Assembly (NCBI GenBank): GCA_018669475.1
Contig: JABHCC010000149.1
Location: 79,137 to 143,136 of the forward strand
DNA from: Bacteroidota bacterium
GTDB lineage: Bacteria > Bacteroidota > Bacteroidia > Bacteroidales > UBA12481
DNA: 64,000 nucleotides
Direction: 5' to 3'
Part shown: in pieces, positions 18,870 to 29,190 of the stretch
How positions within the stretch are numbered: the stretch's first letter is position 1
Layout of the letters: each line of letters opens with the position of its first letter
Notes under the pieces: model-generated
What the model was told of the DNA's origin: nothing
Seen by the model: the letters and a program-made list of their open reading frames with translations, nothing else
Database searches by the model: none
Position numbers and translations under genes: made by a program

Positions 18870-20429
18870 TTATTTTACTGACATGGTTTTAGTTTCAATG
18901 TAATTCCCGGTTTCGAGGGTATAGTAATACGTTCCTGTTCTGATTTGACCGACATTAATATAAGCAGTGTGTCTCCCTGCCGGCTTTTCTCCCTCATAGA
19001 GTTTTATAATCTGTCGTCCTGCCATATCAGTAATCGTTATTGTCACCTCCCCGTTGAGAATAAGCTCATAAGGGATGGAGGTTATTGAATCAAAGGGATT
19101 GGGATAGTTTTCTCCCAGAGTATTCTTATTATGAACAGTTTCAATACCGGTTTTTACACTATAATCAATTTTCACCTGATAGAAGAACTTCTGATTCCCC
19201 CTGAAAGACACCGGGGTGGAGATAATCACCAGATAGACTTCCTCATCATCCGGATTGGCCTTATAAGTGAAAGACCCATCAGTCAAATTTAGCATATCCA
19301 TATCATAGTAGGAGACTGAATTGTCTTTTTTTACCACAATTCGCCCTTTGAAGCTAGCTAAATCTCCATCCCTTCCATGAGAATCACCTTTCAGATCGAA
19401 GGTGTAATCGGCTCTTTGAGAGTTTTCTATTTTATAGACATTGTAAGCCCAGGCCCGGGTAACGAAATCATTTTCAGGAGATATCCATTCTCCATTGCTG
19501 CCTTCGTTTGTAAAAGTTTTGACGATGGGGTGAACGTCATTTAGGTCTCCGTAGTTCTTTAACTCCTGATAGCTTCGTGCCTCTGTGCCCACAGGAAAGT
19601 GCTCAAATCCCCCAACATTATGAGCGGCATAATCAGCAAATAATTCACTGAAAGTATCCGCCCCAATCTCCTTATACAGATATTCCTGAGGAAGATCATT
19701 GGTCTCGGCAAAAAAGCCACCAACAATTATTTCTGGTGATACACCCCGTACATCCGTTAGGTAATTAATCATGATATTCATCCCATATTGATGACAGAAT
19801 CGTTGCCAATTTGCCTGATCCTGAGCTTCGCGATTGTTATAAGTATACCACATGGGAACCTGAGGGTTAAACGTTATACATGAAGCAGTAACATATTCGT
19901 CTTTCGAGCCTGGATGTTTAAGGGCTGCATACCAGTTTGCTGTTGCCTCTATGTACCACTGACTATCACCACTATAAGCATATCCTGGCGAGTTTGCATT
20001 GTACTGAAAAATATGAAATCCTTCATGCTGAAGACCTGCATTATTACGATTGGCGTATCCGATCGGGATTGTCAAATAGGGGTAGCCGTTTGAATCTGTT
20101 CCTTGCCCCATGGCCCATCCATCTGGAAAGAGATCATGACCGTTATGTATATACACATTGTAATAATATCCATCCAGGGGATTAGGAGGATTTCTCATCT
20201 GGTAAGTATTCAAACAATCATTTTGGCAATCCACAAGAGTTAACAATAATTCTTCAGCCTCATCTGCATAATCGTATGCCTTATCCCACCATGCAACAAA
20301 GATTCCTTTTGTCTTGTATCCACAGTTATCTACAGTTGAAAAAACAGAATTCAATTGTAGATCATCCTGGCCAAGAGCAAAAATGGTACACATCAGGAGT
20401 ACAAATAGTAATCTTGCTTTCTTTTCCAT
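18870..20429 (-). CDS. secreted DUF6055-type putative metallopeptidase with T9SS sorting tail
   Basis: Signal peptide MEKKARLLFVLLMCTIFALGQ. The core contains LQHEGFHIFQY (HExxH, about residue 130) and a downstream WYIEATANW whose Glu fits a third zinc ligand, so it looks like a gluzincin-type peptidase, although the DUF6055 family is not biochemically defined to my knowledge. The last 80 residues (ENYPNPFDSITSIPYEL... KTMSVK) are a classic Por-type C-terminal sorting domain for type IX secretion. It lies between GH2 and GH95 genes with 45-53 bp gaps, so its role may be to open protein parts of a glycoconjugate. Confidence 0.75.
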   Translation of the reverse strand: MEKKARLLFVLLMCTIFALGQDDLQLNSVFSTVDNCGYKTKGIFVAWWDKAYDYADEAEELLLTLVDCQNDCLNTYQMRNPPNPLDGYYYNVYIHNGHDLFPDGWAMGQGTDSNGYPYLTIPIGYANRNNAGLQHEGFHIFQYNANSPGYAYSGDSQWYIEATANWYAALKHPGSKDEYVTASCITFNPQVPMWYTYNNREAQDQANWQRFCHQYGMNIMINYLTDVRGVSPEIIVGGFFAETNDLPQEYLYKEIGADTFSELFADYAAHNVGGFEHFPVGTEARSYQELKNYGDLNDVHPIVKTFTNEGSNGEWISPENDFVTRAWAYNVYKIENSQRADYTFDLKGDSHGRDGDLASFKGRIVVKKDNSVSYYDMDMLNLTDGSFTYKANPDDEEVYLVIISTPVSFRGNQKFFYQVKIDYSVKTGIETVHNKNTLGENYPNPFDSITSIPYELILNGEVTITITDMAGRQIIKLYEGEKPAGRHTAYINVGQIRTGTYYYTLETGNYIETKTMSVK

Positions 20430-20482
20430 TTCTTAAATTTTAATCAATTCTACCTATAGAAAGTTTAATGCCCGAAAAAAAA

Positions 20483-22294
20483 TTATTCCAGACTATTGCA
20501 AACTTTCAGATTTACCTTCCGGATCTTCTCTTCAAGCATCTTTATCTTCTTCCTATCGTAGGTCATAAGACCATTGATCTCGGATTCCACATCGCTTGTT
20601 TGTGTATATACAGCTGCAGAATATCCATATGGAATAAGCTCCATAAGTTTTTCAGCCAGGTTAATATAGGCATCCGTAGCCTCAGCTGAAGTCTTATATT
20701 GTACATAGCCCCAGTTTCTTCCTGTCTCCCAAAGGTGTCCGTCAATAGCTAAACCAATACCACCATATTCACCTAAAACATTGCTTCTTTTTGAATCAAA
20801 AAGCCCCATCTTAGGTTCTGGATAATTATGCATATCCAAAATATCTCCCACATCATAGTGGTTTCCACCACTTGCCGGATTCACAAGACGTGAAGGATCA
20901 TAGTTTTTTGTCCATTGAGCAATCTCGACAGTCTTAAATTGCCCCCATGATTCATTGAAAGGAACCCAAACCACAACACTTGGATTTGAGTATGTCAGGT
21001 CCATGATTTCTTTCCATTCCTGCCTGAAATTATTCTCAGATTCTACACTCCTAACTAATTCTTTACCGTTGAAATAATTTCGTCCTTGCCATCTTGGTGA
21101 ACGGTCTCCACCAGGCATGTCCTGCCATACCAGAATACCTTCGCGATCGCAATGGTAATACCAGCGAGCAGGTTCAACTTTAACATGCTTTCGAATCATG
21201 TTAAAACCAAGATCCTTTGTCTTTTTTATATCATACAAAAGTGCTTCATCAGTTGGCGCAGTATAAAGCCCGTCGGGCCACCAACCCTGGTCAAGAGGGC
21301 CAAACTGGAAGTAGTCTTTGTTGTTCAGTTGCATCCTGATAATGCCATTTTTATCACGGGCGGTTGAAATTTTTCGCATCCCGAAATAGCTTTTGACCTG
21401 ATCAATTGCTTTTCCTTTTCTGATAATTTCCACCTCCATATCATAGAGGAAAGGAGATTCAGGAGTCCAGAGTTTTGCATCTGGTACAGCAATCAGCACT
21501 TCCTGACCGGCTGCAGCTTTACCGGTACTAATGATCTTTCCATCATCCAGTACATTGACAAGCACAATGTCAGCTGGATCAGAGCCAGATAAACAAGTGT
21601 TTACACATATATTCTGTCCATCAATATTGGGTATGGTTTTCAGCTGAGATACATAGCAGGTGTTAACAGCCTCCAACCATACTGTCTGCCAGATACCGCT
21701 TACCGGAGTATAGAATATCCCACCCGGTTTTACCACCTGCTTACCGCGGGGTTGATAACCGTCGCTGGTTGGATCCCAAACTTTCACAAGCAGTTTCTGA
21801 TCTCCGGATTTGTTTAGAAAAGGAGTAATATCAAAGGAAAATGGGGTATATCCTCCCTGATGGCTTCCAATTTTTATATCGTTCAGCCAGATATCTGCTT
21901 TCCAATCTACTCCCCCAAAATGAAGTACAATATTTTTGTTTTTCCATTCTTTTGGGATGCTTAATGATTGCTGGTACCAGAGTTCATTGTTTTTTCCGAC
22001 TCTTTTTTGTACTCCTGATAAGCTGGATTCAATAGCAAATGGAACCAATATTTTTCCATCGAAGGATTCGGGTATATTTCCTCCTTTTGGAAGAATAGCA
22101 TAGTTCCAAAGGCCATTTAAATTCTTCCATGAATTTCTTACTAACTGTGGTCTTGGGTATTCAGGAAGTGGATTGTTTGGATCCACCTTCTCAGCCCATT
22201 CAGTTTTAATTTTATCTCCGGCGGGTTTCCAATCCTGGGCAAACAAGTTGATTGCAGCGATAGTAATCAATGCCAGTAATAGTATTCTTTTCAT
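20483..22294 (-). CDS. exported GH2 family glycoside hydrolase (603 aa, short form)
   Basis: Signal peptide MKRILLLALITIAAINLFAQ, jelly-roll sugar-binding domain (about 45-205) with WKADIWLNDIKIGSHQGGY, Ig-like domain (to 300) and TIM barrel. The acid/base is Glu448 in WVPFNESWGQ and the nucleophile Glu509 in NVLGEYGGIG. It lacks the extra C-terminal domains of the longer GH2 enzyme in this operon, so the two probably act on different linkages. Beta-galactosidase, beta-glucuronidase and beta-mannosidase-like activities all occur in this family. It follows the GH78 gene by only 11 bp. Confidence 0.9.
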   Translation of the reverse strand: MKRILLLALITIAAINLFAQDWKPAGDKIKTEWAEKVDPNNPLPEYPRPQLVRNSWKNLNGLWNYAILPKGGNIPESFDGKILVPFAIESSLSGVQKRVGKNNELWYQQSLSIPKEWKNKNIVLHFGGVDWKADIWLNDIKIGSHQGGYTPFSFDITPFLNKSGDQKLLVKVWDPTSDGYQPRGKQVVKPGGIFYTPVSGIWQTVWLEAVNTCYVSQLKTIPNIDGQNICVNTCLSGSDPADIVLVNVLDDGKIISTGKAAAGQEVLIAVPDAKLWTPESPFLYDMEVEIIRKGKAIDQVKSYFGMRKISTARDKNGIIRMQLNNKDYFQFGPLDQGWWPDGLYTAPTDEALLYDIKKTKDLGFNMIRKHVKVEPARWYYHCDREGILVWQDMPGGDRSPRWQGRNYFNGKELVRSVESENNFRQEWKEIMDLTYSNPSVVVWVPFNESWGQFKTVEIAQWTKNYDPSRLVNPASGGNHYDVGDILDMHNYPEPKMGLFDSKRSNVLGEYGGIGLAIDGHLWETGRNWGYVQYKTSAEATDAYINLAEKLMELIPYGYSAAVYTQTSDVESEINGLMTYDRKKIKMLEEKIRKVNLKVCNSLE

Positions 22295-22305
22295 AGTTAT
22301 CTTAG

Positions 22306-24780
22306 TTATAATTCTGTTAGTTTGAGTTTCGTATTGTTTGTGATCTCTAATTTATAAGCTGATGGAAGAGAATACTGAATATGCAATTCGTTCCCGATTT
22401 TTTCCCATTCCAATGTAAGGATATCATCTCCTATCGGAACCTGTCCTTTACACTTTGTCAAAGGTAATTCTGAAAATTGAAAACGGATGAGTGAGTTCTT
22501 TGTGTCAATTTTCTCAATTCCAAGAATATCACGATAAAGCACATGTACAACATGAGATGCAAAGCCATGATTACAACTGGCATAGGTGCCAATATTCTCC
22601 CAGAGAGTGCCGGTTTCTTTGGCCATATAGTCAAAGAAATCAACGGATTCCTCGATGATTTGTGTTTTAAGATTATATCTTGACAATAGCTCGAGCCTGA
22701 GGTAATTTCCGATAAAAGAATTTGCAGGATGAATCTCAGGATAAAGACCTGACTCTTGTCTTTTCGGACCAAATTCAGTACTTAATTTTCTCCATAGTTC
22801 CGGATGGGATTCAGGGCTGGCGAGATCAAAGAAAAACGCGTAGTATTGACAGACTTCTGTGGAGTTTTCTGTTGGTGTGCAATGAGTTTCAAGGCTAAGT
22901 TCAGGATCGCCGGAGTTTAGTCGGATGGCATTGTCGACGAAGAATTCTCCGTTCCAGGATTGCTTACGAATAGTCTTTCTGATCTGTTCTGCTTCCTTTG
23001 TTAATTCTGACTTACCATAGAGGCTTCCTGCTACTTCAAGTGTTTTGGCAAAAAGCATATTTGTAGGATAGTTGACATCCTGAACGAATCCATTGGCAGC
23101 AGACCATTCTACGAAAATCCATGAATCCAAACTTTCAAGTAAGCCATCTTCGTTTTTGAAAGGCATGAAATAATCGAGGAGAGCCATCACTTTAGGTTCC
23201 AGTTCATCAAGCAGCTGTCTGTCTTGACTACGATCAAGGTATTCTTCTAATTCAACAACAAACCACATCGCCCAGTTTGGGATAAACACACTGTCGTTGT
23301 GGTCGGCCGGGTAACACATTGGTAGCATTCCATCCGGCAGGTGAGAAAAGGAATCTGGAAGAAGGAAATTTTCAAGGAAATTTTTCTCTATCAGAGTATT
23401 GCCAGAGATGTCATTGGCCACACGAGCTGTAAAGTAAGAATCACATAACCAACCAGCACGTTCACGATGAGGACAGTCCATGAAAATGTCTACTGCATTC
23501 TGACGAAAAGTTTCAACTCCAGCATCATATATCCGGTTCAGTTTTTCATTTGAAGAAGAGAAGGATGCTCTCTTGATATCTGGATTGGCATACTCGCGGA
23601 GGTACACATGATCGATGGTGCATGAACCATCCGAAATGATGAATTTCAAATATCTGAAGGTATATGGCTCGATGGATTCAAGTTTATAAAATCCGGGTTG
23701 CAGATCATAAGTTACTGCGGCGATTGTTCCCAGCCTTCTGAAGTTCACATCTCCGTTTTGTAAAATCTCGTCAAATACAGCAAACAGACGTGTAGGTTCA
23801 TGTACTTTGAGCTCCAGGCCTATGAAGCCGCTCAGGTTAGTTCCCAGATCCACAATTTGAAACTCACCACTTTGAAGATTGATTCTGCTTGAGTCTTTTT
23901 TGAAAACTGACGACTGTAAACTAATGGCTTCATTCTCCATCTCCTGCAGCTCAATAGCTGGATTGTATTCGAGTTCATCTTCAGTAAATCCTCCTAGTTT
24001 AGGTCCGATATTCACTACCGCACGGTCTCGCCAATACTGCTCACGTTTAATTCCGGTTTTAACTGTTCCTTTAGCTACTAATGACTTTGGATTCACAATC
24101 GCAAACTCAGGATAAGGGATTCTACGTGGAATTAATTTCTTAGGCCCAACATCTTCAAGCACTAACTCAGCCTTATTCTCAAGTCTCAAACCATAAGCCT
24201 CATGGCTTATCCGGTAGTATTCAATAAATGGTCTTTGGAAGGAATATCTGGGTACTTTCTGAACCCTTTCAGGCAGTGTGAATGCCACGAAATCATTATT
24301 CTCAGGATGAGTAGCTGCAAGTATGTTTTTACCTGAAACAATCTCTGCCTGAACGAAAGAAGGCTGATCAAGTAAGTAGAAAGAATTAACGTTATAAGCC
24401 ACCACCTCTATGCTCAGAATATTTGTACCCTCGACAATATATTCATCCAGATCCCACTCATCCACACGGTAATATCCATGTCCGGCCCGTGCAGGTCCAT
24501 GGCCAATAAATTCATTATTCAGATAAATCCGATAGAGACTTGATCCGCATATCCGGAGGAAGGTATCATCTTTATCAGGCTTATCAGGCTTCTCAAAATC
24601 GCTTTGAAATCCAATGGTGACATTTTTTTGAAACTGCTGATCAATTGGCCAAATGGCGCGGGCTTTCTTAAATTCAACAGCACCAGGTTCTTTTTGCGGA
24701 GTGCAATGAGTAAGAAAAGTCGCAAATATAACTAAGCCAACAAGTGAAAATATTAACAGTCTGTTCATAGTATTAATCAT
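22306..24780 (-). CDS. GH78-like alpha-L-rhamnosidase lipoprotein
   Basis: Lipoprotein signal MNRLLIFSLVGLVIFATFLTHC; an in-frame ATG at 24768 is an equally good start. N-terminal beta-sandwich domains carry YRIYLNNEFIGHGPARAGHGYYRVDEWD, characteristic of the rhamnosidase N domain. The (alpha/alpha)6 catalytic barrel has the family motif MDCPHRERAGWLCDSYF (near 430) and WAMWFVVELEEYL. A C-terminal beta-sandwich ends the protein. Expected to release alpha-L-rhamnose from glycan ends. The exact sugar needs testing, as GH78 relatives (GH106, unclassified) share this fold. It is 20 bp after the GH172 gene. Confidence 0.85.
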   Translation of the reverse strand: MINTMNRLLIFSLVGLVIFATFLTHCTPQKEPGAVEFKKARAIWPIDQQFQKNVTIGFQSDFEKPDKPDKDDTFLRICGSSLYRIYLNNEFIGHGPARAGHGYYRVDEWDLDEYIVEGTNILSIEVVAYNVNSFYLLDQPSFVQAEIVSGKNILAATHPENNDFVAFTLPERVQKVPRYSFQRPFIEYYRISHEAYGLRLENKAELVLEDVGPKKLIPRRIPYPEFAIVNPKSLVAKGTVKTGIKREQYWRDRAVVNIGPKLGGFTEDELEYNPAIELQEMENEAISLQSSVFKKDSSRINLQSGEFQIVDLGTNLSGFIGLELKVHEPTRLFAVFDEILQNGDVNFRRLGTIAAVTYDLQPGFYKLESIEPYTFRYLKFIISDGSCTIDHVYLREYANPDIKRASFSSSNEKLNRIYDAGVETFRQNAVDIFMDCPHRERAGWLCDSYFTARVANDISGNTLIEKNFLENFLLPDSFSHLPDGMLPMCYPADHNDSVFIPNWAMWFVVELEEYLDRSQDRQLLDELEPKVMALLDYFMPFKNEDGLLESLDSWIFVEWSAANGFVQDVNYPTNMLFAKTLEVAGSLYGKSELTKEAEQIRKTIRKQSWNGEFFVDNAIRLNSGDPELSLETHCTPTENSTEVCQYYAFFFDLASPESHPELWRKLSTEFGPKRQESGLYPEIHPANSFIGNYLRLELLSRYNLKTQIIEESVDFFDYMAKETGTLWENIGTYASCNHGFASHVVHVLYRDILGIEKIDTKNSLIRFQFSELPLTKCKGQVPIGDDILTLEWEKIGNELHIQYSLPSAYKLEITNNTKLKLTEL

Positions 24781-24800
24781 TTTTGCATAATATCCGAGCC

Positions 24801-26426
24801 TTACCTCGTCTCTAACATCCTCTTTGCATCTTCGATTCTGGATGAACCAAGAGCATGGGCATCTTTGTCTCCATACCAGAAAATAGTAGATGAATAGTCA
24901 GCCTCTCCGACAAACCAACTGAGCAATTCGAAGTCAAATTTCAAGTGTTTCCGGAAAGGGATTTCATCCAGGTTTCTGGTTCTGAGCCAGGTATTATGGC
25001 CCCTTGAGTTAGTTGAATCAGCCCGAATTGCTCCTCCAAAAGGGGTATGAAAAACATAAACGGGAGCCCAGGAGCTGTTGTAGTAATCCTCAGTTCCTGT
25101 GCCAAAGTGGGATGGGAAAGTATCCTCATCTACCCAGATTGTTTCATCTCCTTCTCCATACCAACTCTGTGAATAATTGATCAAACTCAGAAGGTCGCCT
25201 CGCATTACTCCTTTACCGGTGATAGTAATCATGTTGAAGGGATAAGCATCCGGATTGCTGACGTCATCAGCGCAATGAAAGAGATGAAGATTGTTGTTCT
25301 GCTTCCAGCTGGTATGAAAATACAGGGTGTTTGAATCCCATTTATAGGGAGCTGTTTTTATTTGCATATGCACTCCTACCTCCTGATCCGACAGGTTCTT
25401 CAGACATACGATCGCTTCTTTTTTGTAAGGCATTACCCAGCGGCTTGTTATTCTCCCTTTACCATCTGAAGAAATAAACCAGCTTTCAACCATTGGAGCT
25501 CCCATTCCACCTCCGGAGAAATCACTGAGCGGAGCCCAGATGGTTTGCTTTCCATCAAATTGTGCTGAGAGAATAAGCTGGTGCATTACACTCGCGTACG
25601 CTGAAGAATCCTGAATGTCTATATCCAGTTGAAGTTCATAGATGGCTTTTTTACCTCTACTTGTAATCAGCAGAATTGAATCTCCCTGGATAAGCTTCTC
25701 TTTTTCTTCAAGAAGATCTAATTCAGGCAATTGAATGTCTTTGTTTCCCAGCTTATCATTAACTGTTTTGATTTGGATCTCAAGCTCTTGTGCTTTCTCA
25801 GGACTAAAGGTCTCCAAGAGGGCCTTTTCTTCGTATTTGCGGTAATTAACTTGGTAATACCTTGGGTTTTGATCAACGTCAATGGGGATTTCAACCGTTA
25901 TTTTACAGCTGTTTGCATAAGGAATTGGAAAATATGAGGTACTTCCACCAATGTATTCTTCTGACCAACTGGTATGTGGAAATGCCAGATTTTCACCAAC
26001 TCCGGGGATGCCCATCTGAGTCATATCCCAGGCTGGAATTTCATAACCTGGTTCATGTTTCCCATCGAAATAGAAACGAATTACAGGGCGTTTATCCAAT
26101 GAAGTTATCCAAATACGGGTTATGACACCAGGTCCGTCATGATCCAACATTACTTTTTCAATTCTTCCATTAATCGTATCGATGCGGATGAAGTTACCCC
26201 CTACATAGCCATCGCTATTGGCCATCCATAATGCGGAGTCGGGTGATACGGATCCACGATCATAGCTACTGGCCTGATGACATGTGTAATAAGGATCAGG
26301 GAATTGAGCAATCTGATCTACACTAGCCATCTCATTAAGCAAAGATTCAAGAGTAATAATCGAAGTTTTCTGACAAGATGCAGTCAATATCAGAAGGAGA
26401 AAGATTGTGAGTTTTATGTATTTCAT
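24801..26426 (-). CDS. DUF2961/GH172 family glycoside hydrolase lipoprotein
   Basis: The start is set at MKYIKLTIFLLLILTASC for a clean lipoprotein signal; it lies one base after the upstream stop codon. The mature protein begins with the DUF2961 block (QASSYDRGSVSPDSALWMANSDGY), followed by IWITSLDKRPVIRFYFDGKHEP and, near the C-terminus, WVDEDTFPSHFGTGTEDYYN. GH172 members form or cleave alpha-linked fructofuranose (difructose dianhydride I) or D-arabinofuranose units. With a GH32 gene two positions upstream and an MFS sugar porter, fructose-containing material is a reasonable but unproven target. Confidence 0.85.
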   Translation of the reverse strand: MKYIKLTIFLLLILTASCQKTSIITLESLLNEMASVDQIAQFPDPYYTCHQASSYDRGSVSPDSALWMANSDGYVGGNFIRIDTINGRIEKVMLDHDGPGVITRIWITSLDKRPVIRFYFDGKHEPGYEIPAWDMTQMGIPGVGENLAFPHTSWSEEYIGGSTSYFPIPYANSCKITVEIPIDVDQNPRYYQVNYRKYEEKALLETFSPEKAQELEIQIKTVNDKLGNKDIQLPELDLLEEKEKLIQGDSILLITSRGKKAIYELQLDIDIQDSSAYASVMHQLILSAQFDGKQTIWAPLSDFSGGGMGAPMVESWFISSDGKGRITSRWVMPYKKEAIVCLKNLSDQEVGVHMQIKTAPYKWDSNTLYFHTSWKQNNNLHLFHCADDVSNPDAYPFNMITITGKGVMRGDLLSLINYSQSWYGEGDETIWVDEDTFPSHFGTGTEDYYNSSWAPVYVFHTPFGGAIRADSTNSRGHNTWLRTRNLDEIPFRKHLKFDFELLSWFVGEADYSSTIFWYGDKDAHALGSSRIEDAKRMLETR

Positions 26427-26427
26427 T

Positions 26428-29190
26428 CTAGTCAAATTTAATCTTAGTCTTATTCTTGTCTGCAGGAATACCATGATCATTAAACCATTTGAAAAGATCT
26501 CTTCCCATTGCTTTGCTCAATAAAGACACTGTGTTATGAATGTCATATCTGCTGATCAGCTCAGGCTTTGCATAAGTTCTTTTAAGTTTAAAATAGTCAG
26601 CTACAATTGTAGGATTCTCTTTCCGCAGTTGTTCCCACACCCAATATGATTTGCCCCAATGGATGTTGTTCTTTTCACTTTGTGAGAGTTCTTTCCCTTT
26701 TCCGGTGAGGTTTCCGTGAAGATCATAATTTTTCATTTCAGGATCGAGTTTGCTTGCCCGTTCGATGGTTCTTTCGATTCTACGAAGGGCTTCTTCCTCA
26801 TGTCCCATATCGATCATCACTAGATTTCCTACATAGGTAGCGATAGGCTCATTCCATACTTCAGCGAACGGTAGTACCCATGAATGAACAGATTCGTGTG
26901 TCAGAAATTCAATCATACCATCCTCACGTTCCGGAAATCCACCCCACCAAACCGCCAGGGCAACAACGGTACCACTAGAAAATCCACCTCCACCGGTTGC
27001 CAGGAGAGTAAGCTGAGAAGCCATACCAGGTGAAAGCGGAACACCCATTCTTTTTTCTACATAGGGCTTCGACCTCTTGTACACATCAAGCATAGCATCG
27101 GCAAATGGTTTCATATAGTCATTGTAGCTCAGTTTAAACGTACCATGATTGTCGTTGTATTCCAGATCATTAATACCAAGAGTGTTGAATGATTTTAGTG
27201 GATCAATTGTTTTTCCTGATGCTGTCTCTACTAAAAGAGGTTTCCAAATTTCTGTATTGATTGAATCTTTGGCACTGGGGTGACTGCCGGATAAAGACCG
27301 GGAGGATACCAATAGTGTTCCTTTTCCTACTTTTTTTCTGGCGAGCATGGCTTTTTGCTTTGCATCCTTCAGCAGGATATCCCATTTTTTTGCCTGATCA
27401 AAGCTGAGAACAGATCCTCCTTTGCTTTCAACTTCAATTTGTGCGATTTTATCAGTAGGAGACAAGGGATATTTCGCTGCTTCAGTAAAACTTGCTCCGT
27501 AATGCTCGAGTAGCAGGTTTTGAGAACGATTGTTTTCTGATCCAAAGACAACAACCCCACCACCAGATTTGAGAAATGCATCAATTGCTTCAATGTCTTT
27601 ATCCACATATTTTATGCGATTATCACAACCCAATAAAACCAGGAGATTGGCATTGCTGAAATCAAAATTGTACAGGTTACACCAGTTAGTAACGGCCTTT
27701 TGTTCAGGTAAATACTGTCTGTCAAAGCGATGATCAGCATAGAAAGTAAATTCATGGGCCAGATCAGAAACAACATGAACTGCCGGAGCTGCCTTTATTT
27801 TTTGAGGCCCGAAGCAAGAGGCTGGCAGATTTGCACTGTTGAACAAAGCGGGAGTGGCTGTATTGCTGAATGCAAACTGTACCCATTGTGCCTGATCAAT
27901 TTTTCTTGTATCGAGAATAATCCGATCATCTATTATTTCTGCCTTTACTCTGGTGTAAATACCATCAGCTCCGGCAACCTCAAAATAGCCTCTTTCTTGT
28001 CCATCGAAATGAAGTCCATCAGAATGCTTAAAACTGATAATGACTTTTCCTTTATAAAGCATTGCGGACTCAAAATCAGGAGATTCCACTTCCGTGTCAA
28101 TAATTTGATAATGGTGCTTCAGAGCAAGGTTGGCCAGTCGATTACCTACTTCACGCTTGTTACCCGGATGAATGTTTGTTGTATCCCCAATATCGCTGGT
28201 AACTATCATTCCTGTATTTGGAATTCGTAAGGATAAACGTTGCTGATCACGTATGACCTGAGATCGCTCTTCAGGGTGTCGATAGGCATATGGAGCAATC
28301 TGAACATGGTAAAGAGGTAGCTTGTGCCCGAATTGTTTTCTTCTTTCCCTGACAAGGACTTCCATCTTATCAGCATATGTATATGGGTCGCGTGCATTGC
28401 TTTCTCCCTGGTACCAAATCATACCGGCAATAGAATAATTGCCAAGTGGATAGGTCATTGCATTATAGCCCCAACCAGGTTCTGATGAAGGCCACCACTG
28501 AAACTCTTTGAGCTTTTTAGCCGATTTGACCAGTTCATTATTATCCATGTATGAACTTTCGGGATACCAAAACTCTATCGGAGTTCCTCCCCAGGCATCA
28601 ACTATGACTCCTACAGGAACATCCAGAGCTTCTTGCAAATGCTTTGCAAAATAGTATCCGGTGCCACTGGTGTTCTGCATTACATCCGGATTACATACAT
28701 TCCAATCGCCTTCCAGATCATCCTGTGTGGTTTCGCTGGTTCTCAGGTATACCTTGAAAAAACGAATGTTGGGTAAATTAGCGGATCCGACTTCTTTTTC
28801 ATAATTGTCAACCCTCAGCCACTGGTTAGTCCATTCCATATTGGACTGGCCCGAAGCTAGCCAAACTTCACCTATCAGGATATTCTTCAAAAAGATAGTT
28901 TTGGCTTTCGAGTTTCCGCTGATTGTTATTGTGTGGGCTAGATAGCTTGCTCCAGGAGTTTGTAGTTCAGCTCTCCATTTTGCACTGTTCTGGGCGCGTA
29001 CAATAGCAGTATCCCCCCAGCTTGAAATCAAAGTAATTTCTTCTCCCGGATGAGACCAGCCCCAAATTGGTACTTTCTCATTTTGTTGCAATACCATGTT
29101 GTCAGCAAAAACTGTTGCCAGCTTTAGTGGTTGTCCTTTTACTCCCCAGGCAGAGAGCAGGATAAATAGAGTGACAATTGACTTTCTCAT
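26428..29190 (-). CDS. sialate O-acetylesterase fused to a GATase-like domain and a gluzincin peptidase domain
   Basis: At 920 residues it is far longer than usual sialate O-acetylesterases (about 500-650). Signal peptide MRKSIVTLFILLSAWGVKG. Residues about 22-460 are the SGNH esterase: Ser116 in ASGQSNMEW, MIWYQGESN near 260 and His341 in DTTNIHPGNK. Residues about 475-650 look like a Rossmann/GATase1-like domain (NLLVLLGCD, KSGGGVVVFGSENN). Residues about 685-915 carry H765-E-S-V-H769 with Glu781 in NEPIATY, a zinc peptidase site. It overlaps the GH32 gene by one base (TAATG) and is one base from GH172. Likely deacetylates sugars and perhaps cleaves linked peptide. Confidence 0.8.
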   Translation of the reverse strand: MRKSIVTLFILLSAWGVKGQPLKLATVFADNMVLQQNEKVPIWGWSHPGEEITLISSWGDTAIVRAQNSAKWRAELQTPGASYLAHTITISGNSKAKTIFLKNILIGEVWLASGQSNMEWTNQWLRVDNYEKEVGSANLPNIRFFKVYLRTSETTQDDLEGDWNVCNPDVMQNTSGTGYYFAKHLQEALDVPVGVIVDAWGGTPIEFWYPESSYMDNNELVKSAKKLKEFQWWPSSEPGWGYNAMTYPLGNYSIAGMIWYQGESNARDPYTYADKMEVLVRERRKQFGHKLPLYHVQIAPYAYRHPEERSQVIRDQQRLSLRIPNTGMIVTSDIGDTTNIHPGNKREVGNRLANLALKHHYQIIDTEVESPDFESAMLYKGKVIISFKHSDGLHFDGQERGYFEVAGADGIYTRVKAEIIDDRIILDTRKIDQAQWVQFAFSNTATPALFNSANLPASCFGPQKIKAAPAVHVVSDLAHEFTFYADHRFDRQYLPEQKAVTNWCNLYNFDFSNANLLVLLGCDNRIKYVDKDIEAIDAFLKSGGGVVVFGSENNRSQNLLLEHYGASFTEAAKYPLSPTDKIAQIEVESKGGSVLSFDQAKKWDILLKDAKQKAMLARKKVGKGTLLVSSRSLSGSHPSAKDSINTEIWKPLLVETASGKTIDPLKSFNTLGINDLEYNDNHGTFKLSYNDYMKPFADAMLDVYKRSKPYVEKRMGVPLSPGMASQLTLLATGGGGFSSGTVVALAVWWGGFPEREDGMIEFLTHESVHSWVLPFAEVWNEPIATYVGNLVMIDMGHEEEALRRIERTIERASKLDPEMKNYDLHGNLTGKGKELSQSEKNNIHWGKSYWVWEQLRKENPTIVADYFKLKRTYAKPELISRYDIHNTVSLLSKAMGRDLFKWFNDHGIPADKNKTKIKFD

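Noticed and set aside
27730..28230. 166-codon plus-strand frame inside the sialate esterase fusion
   Set aside because: It lies wholly opposite well-conserved esterase motifs; composition is that of a shadow frame.
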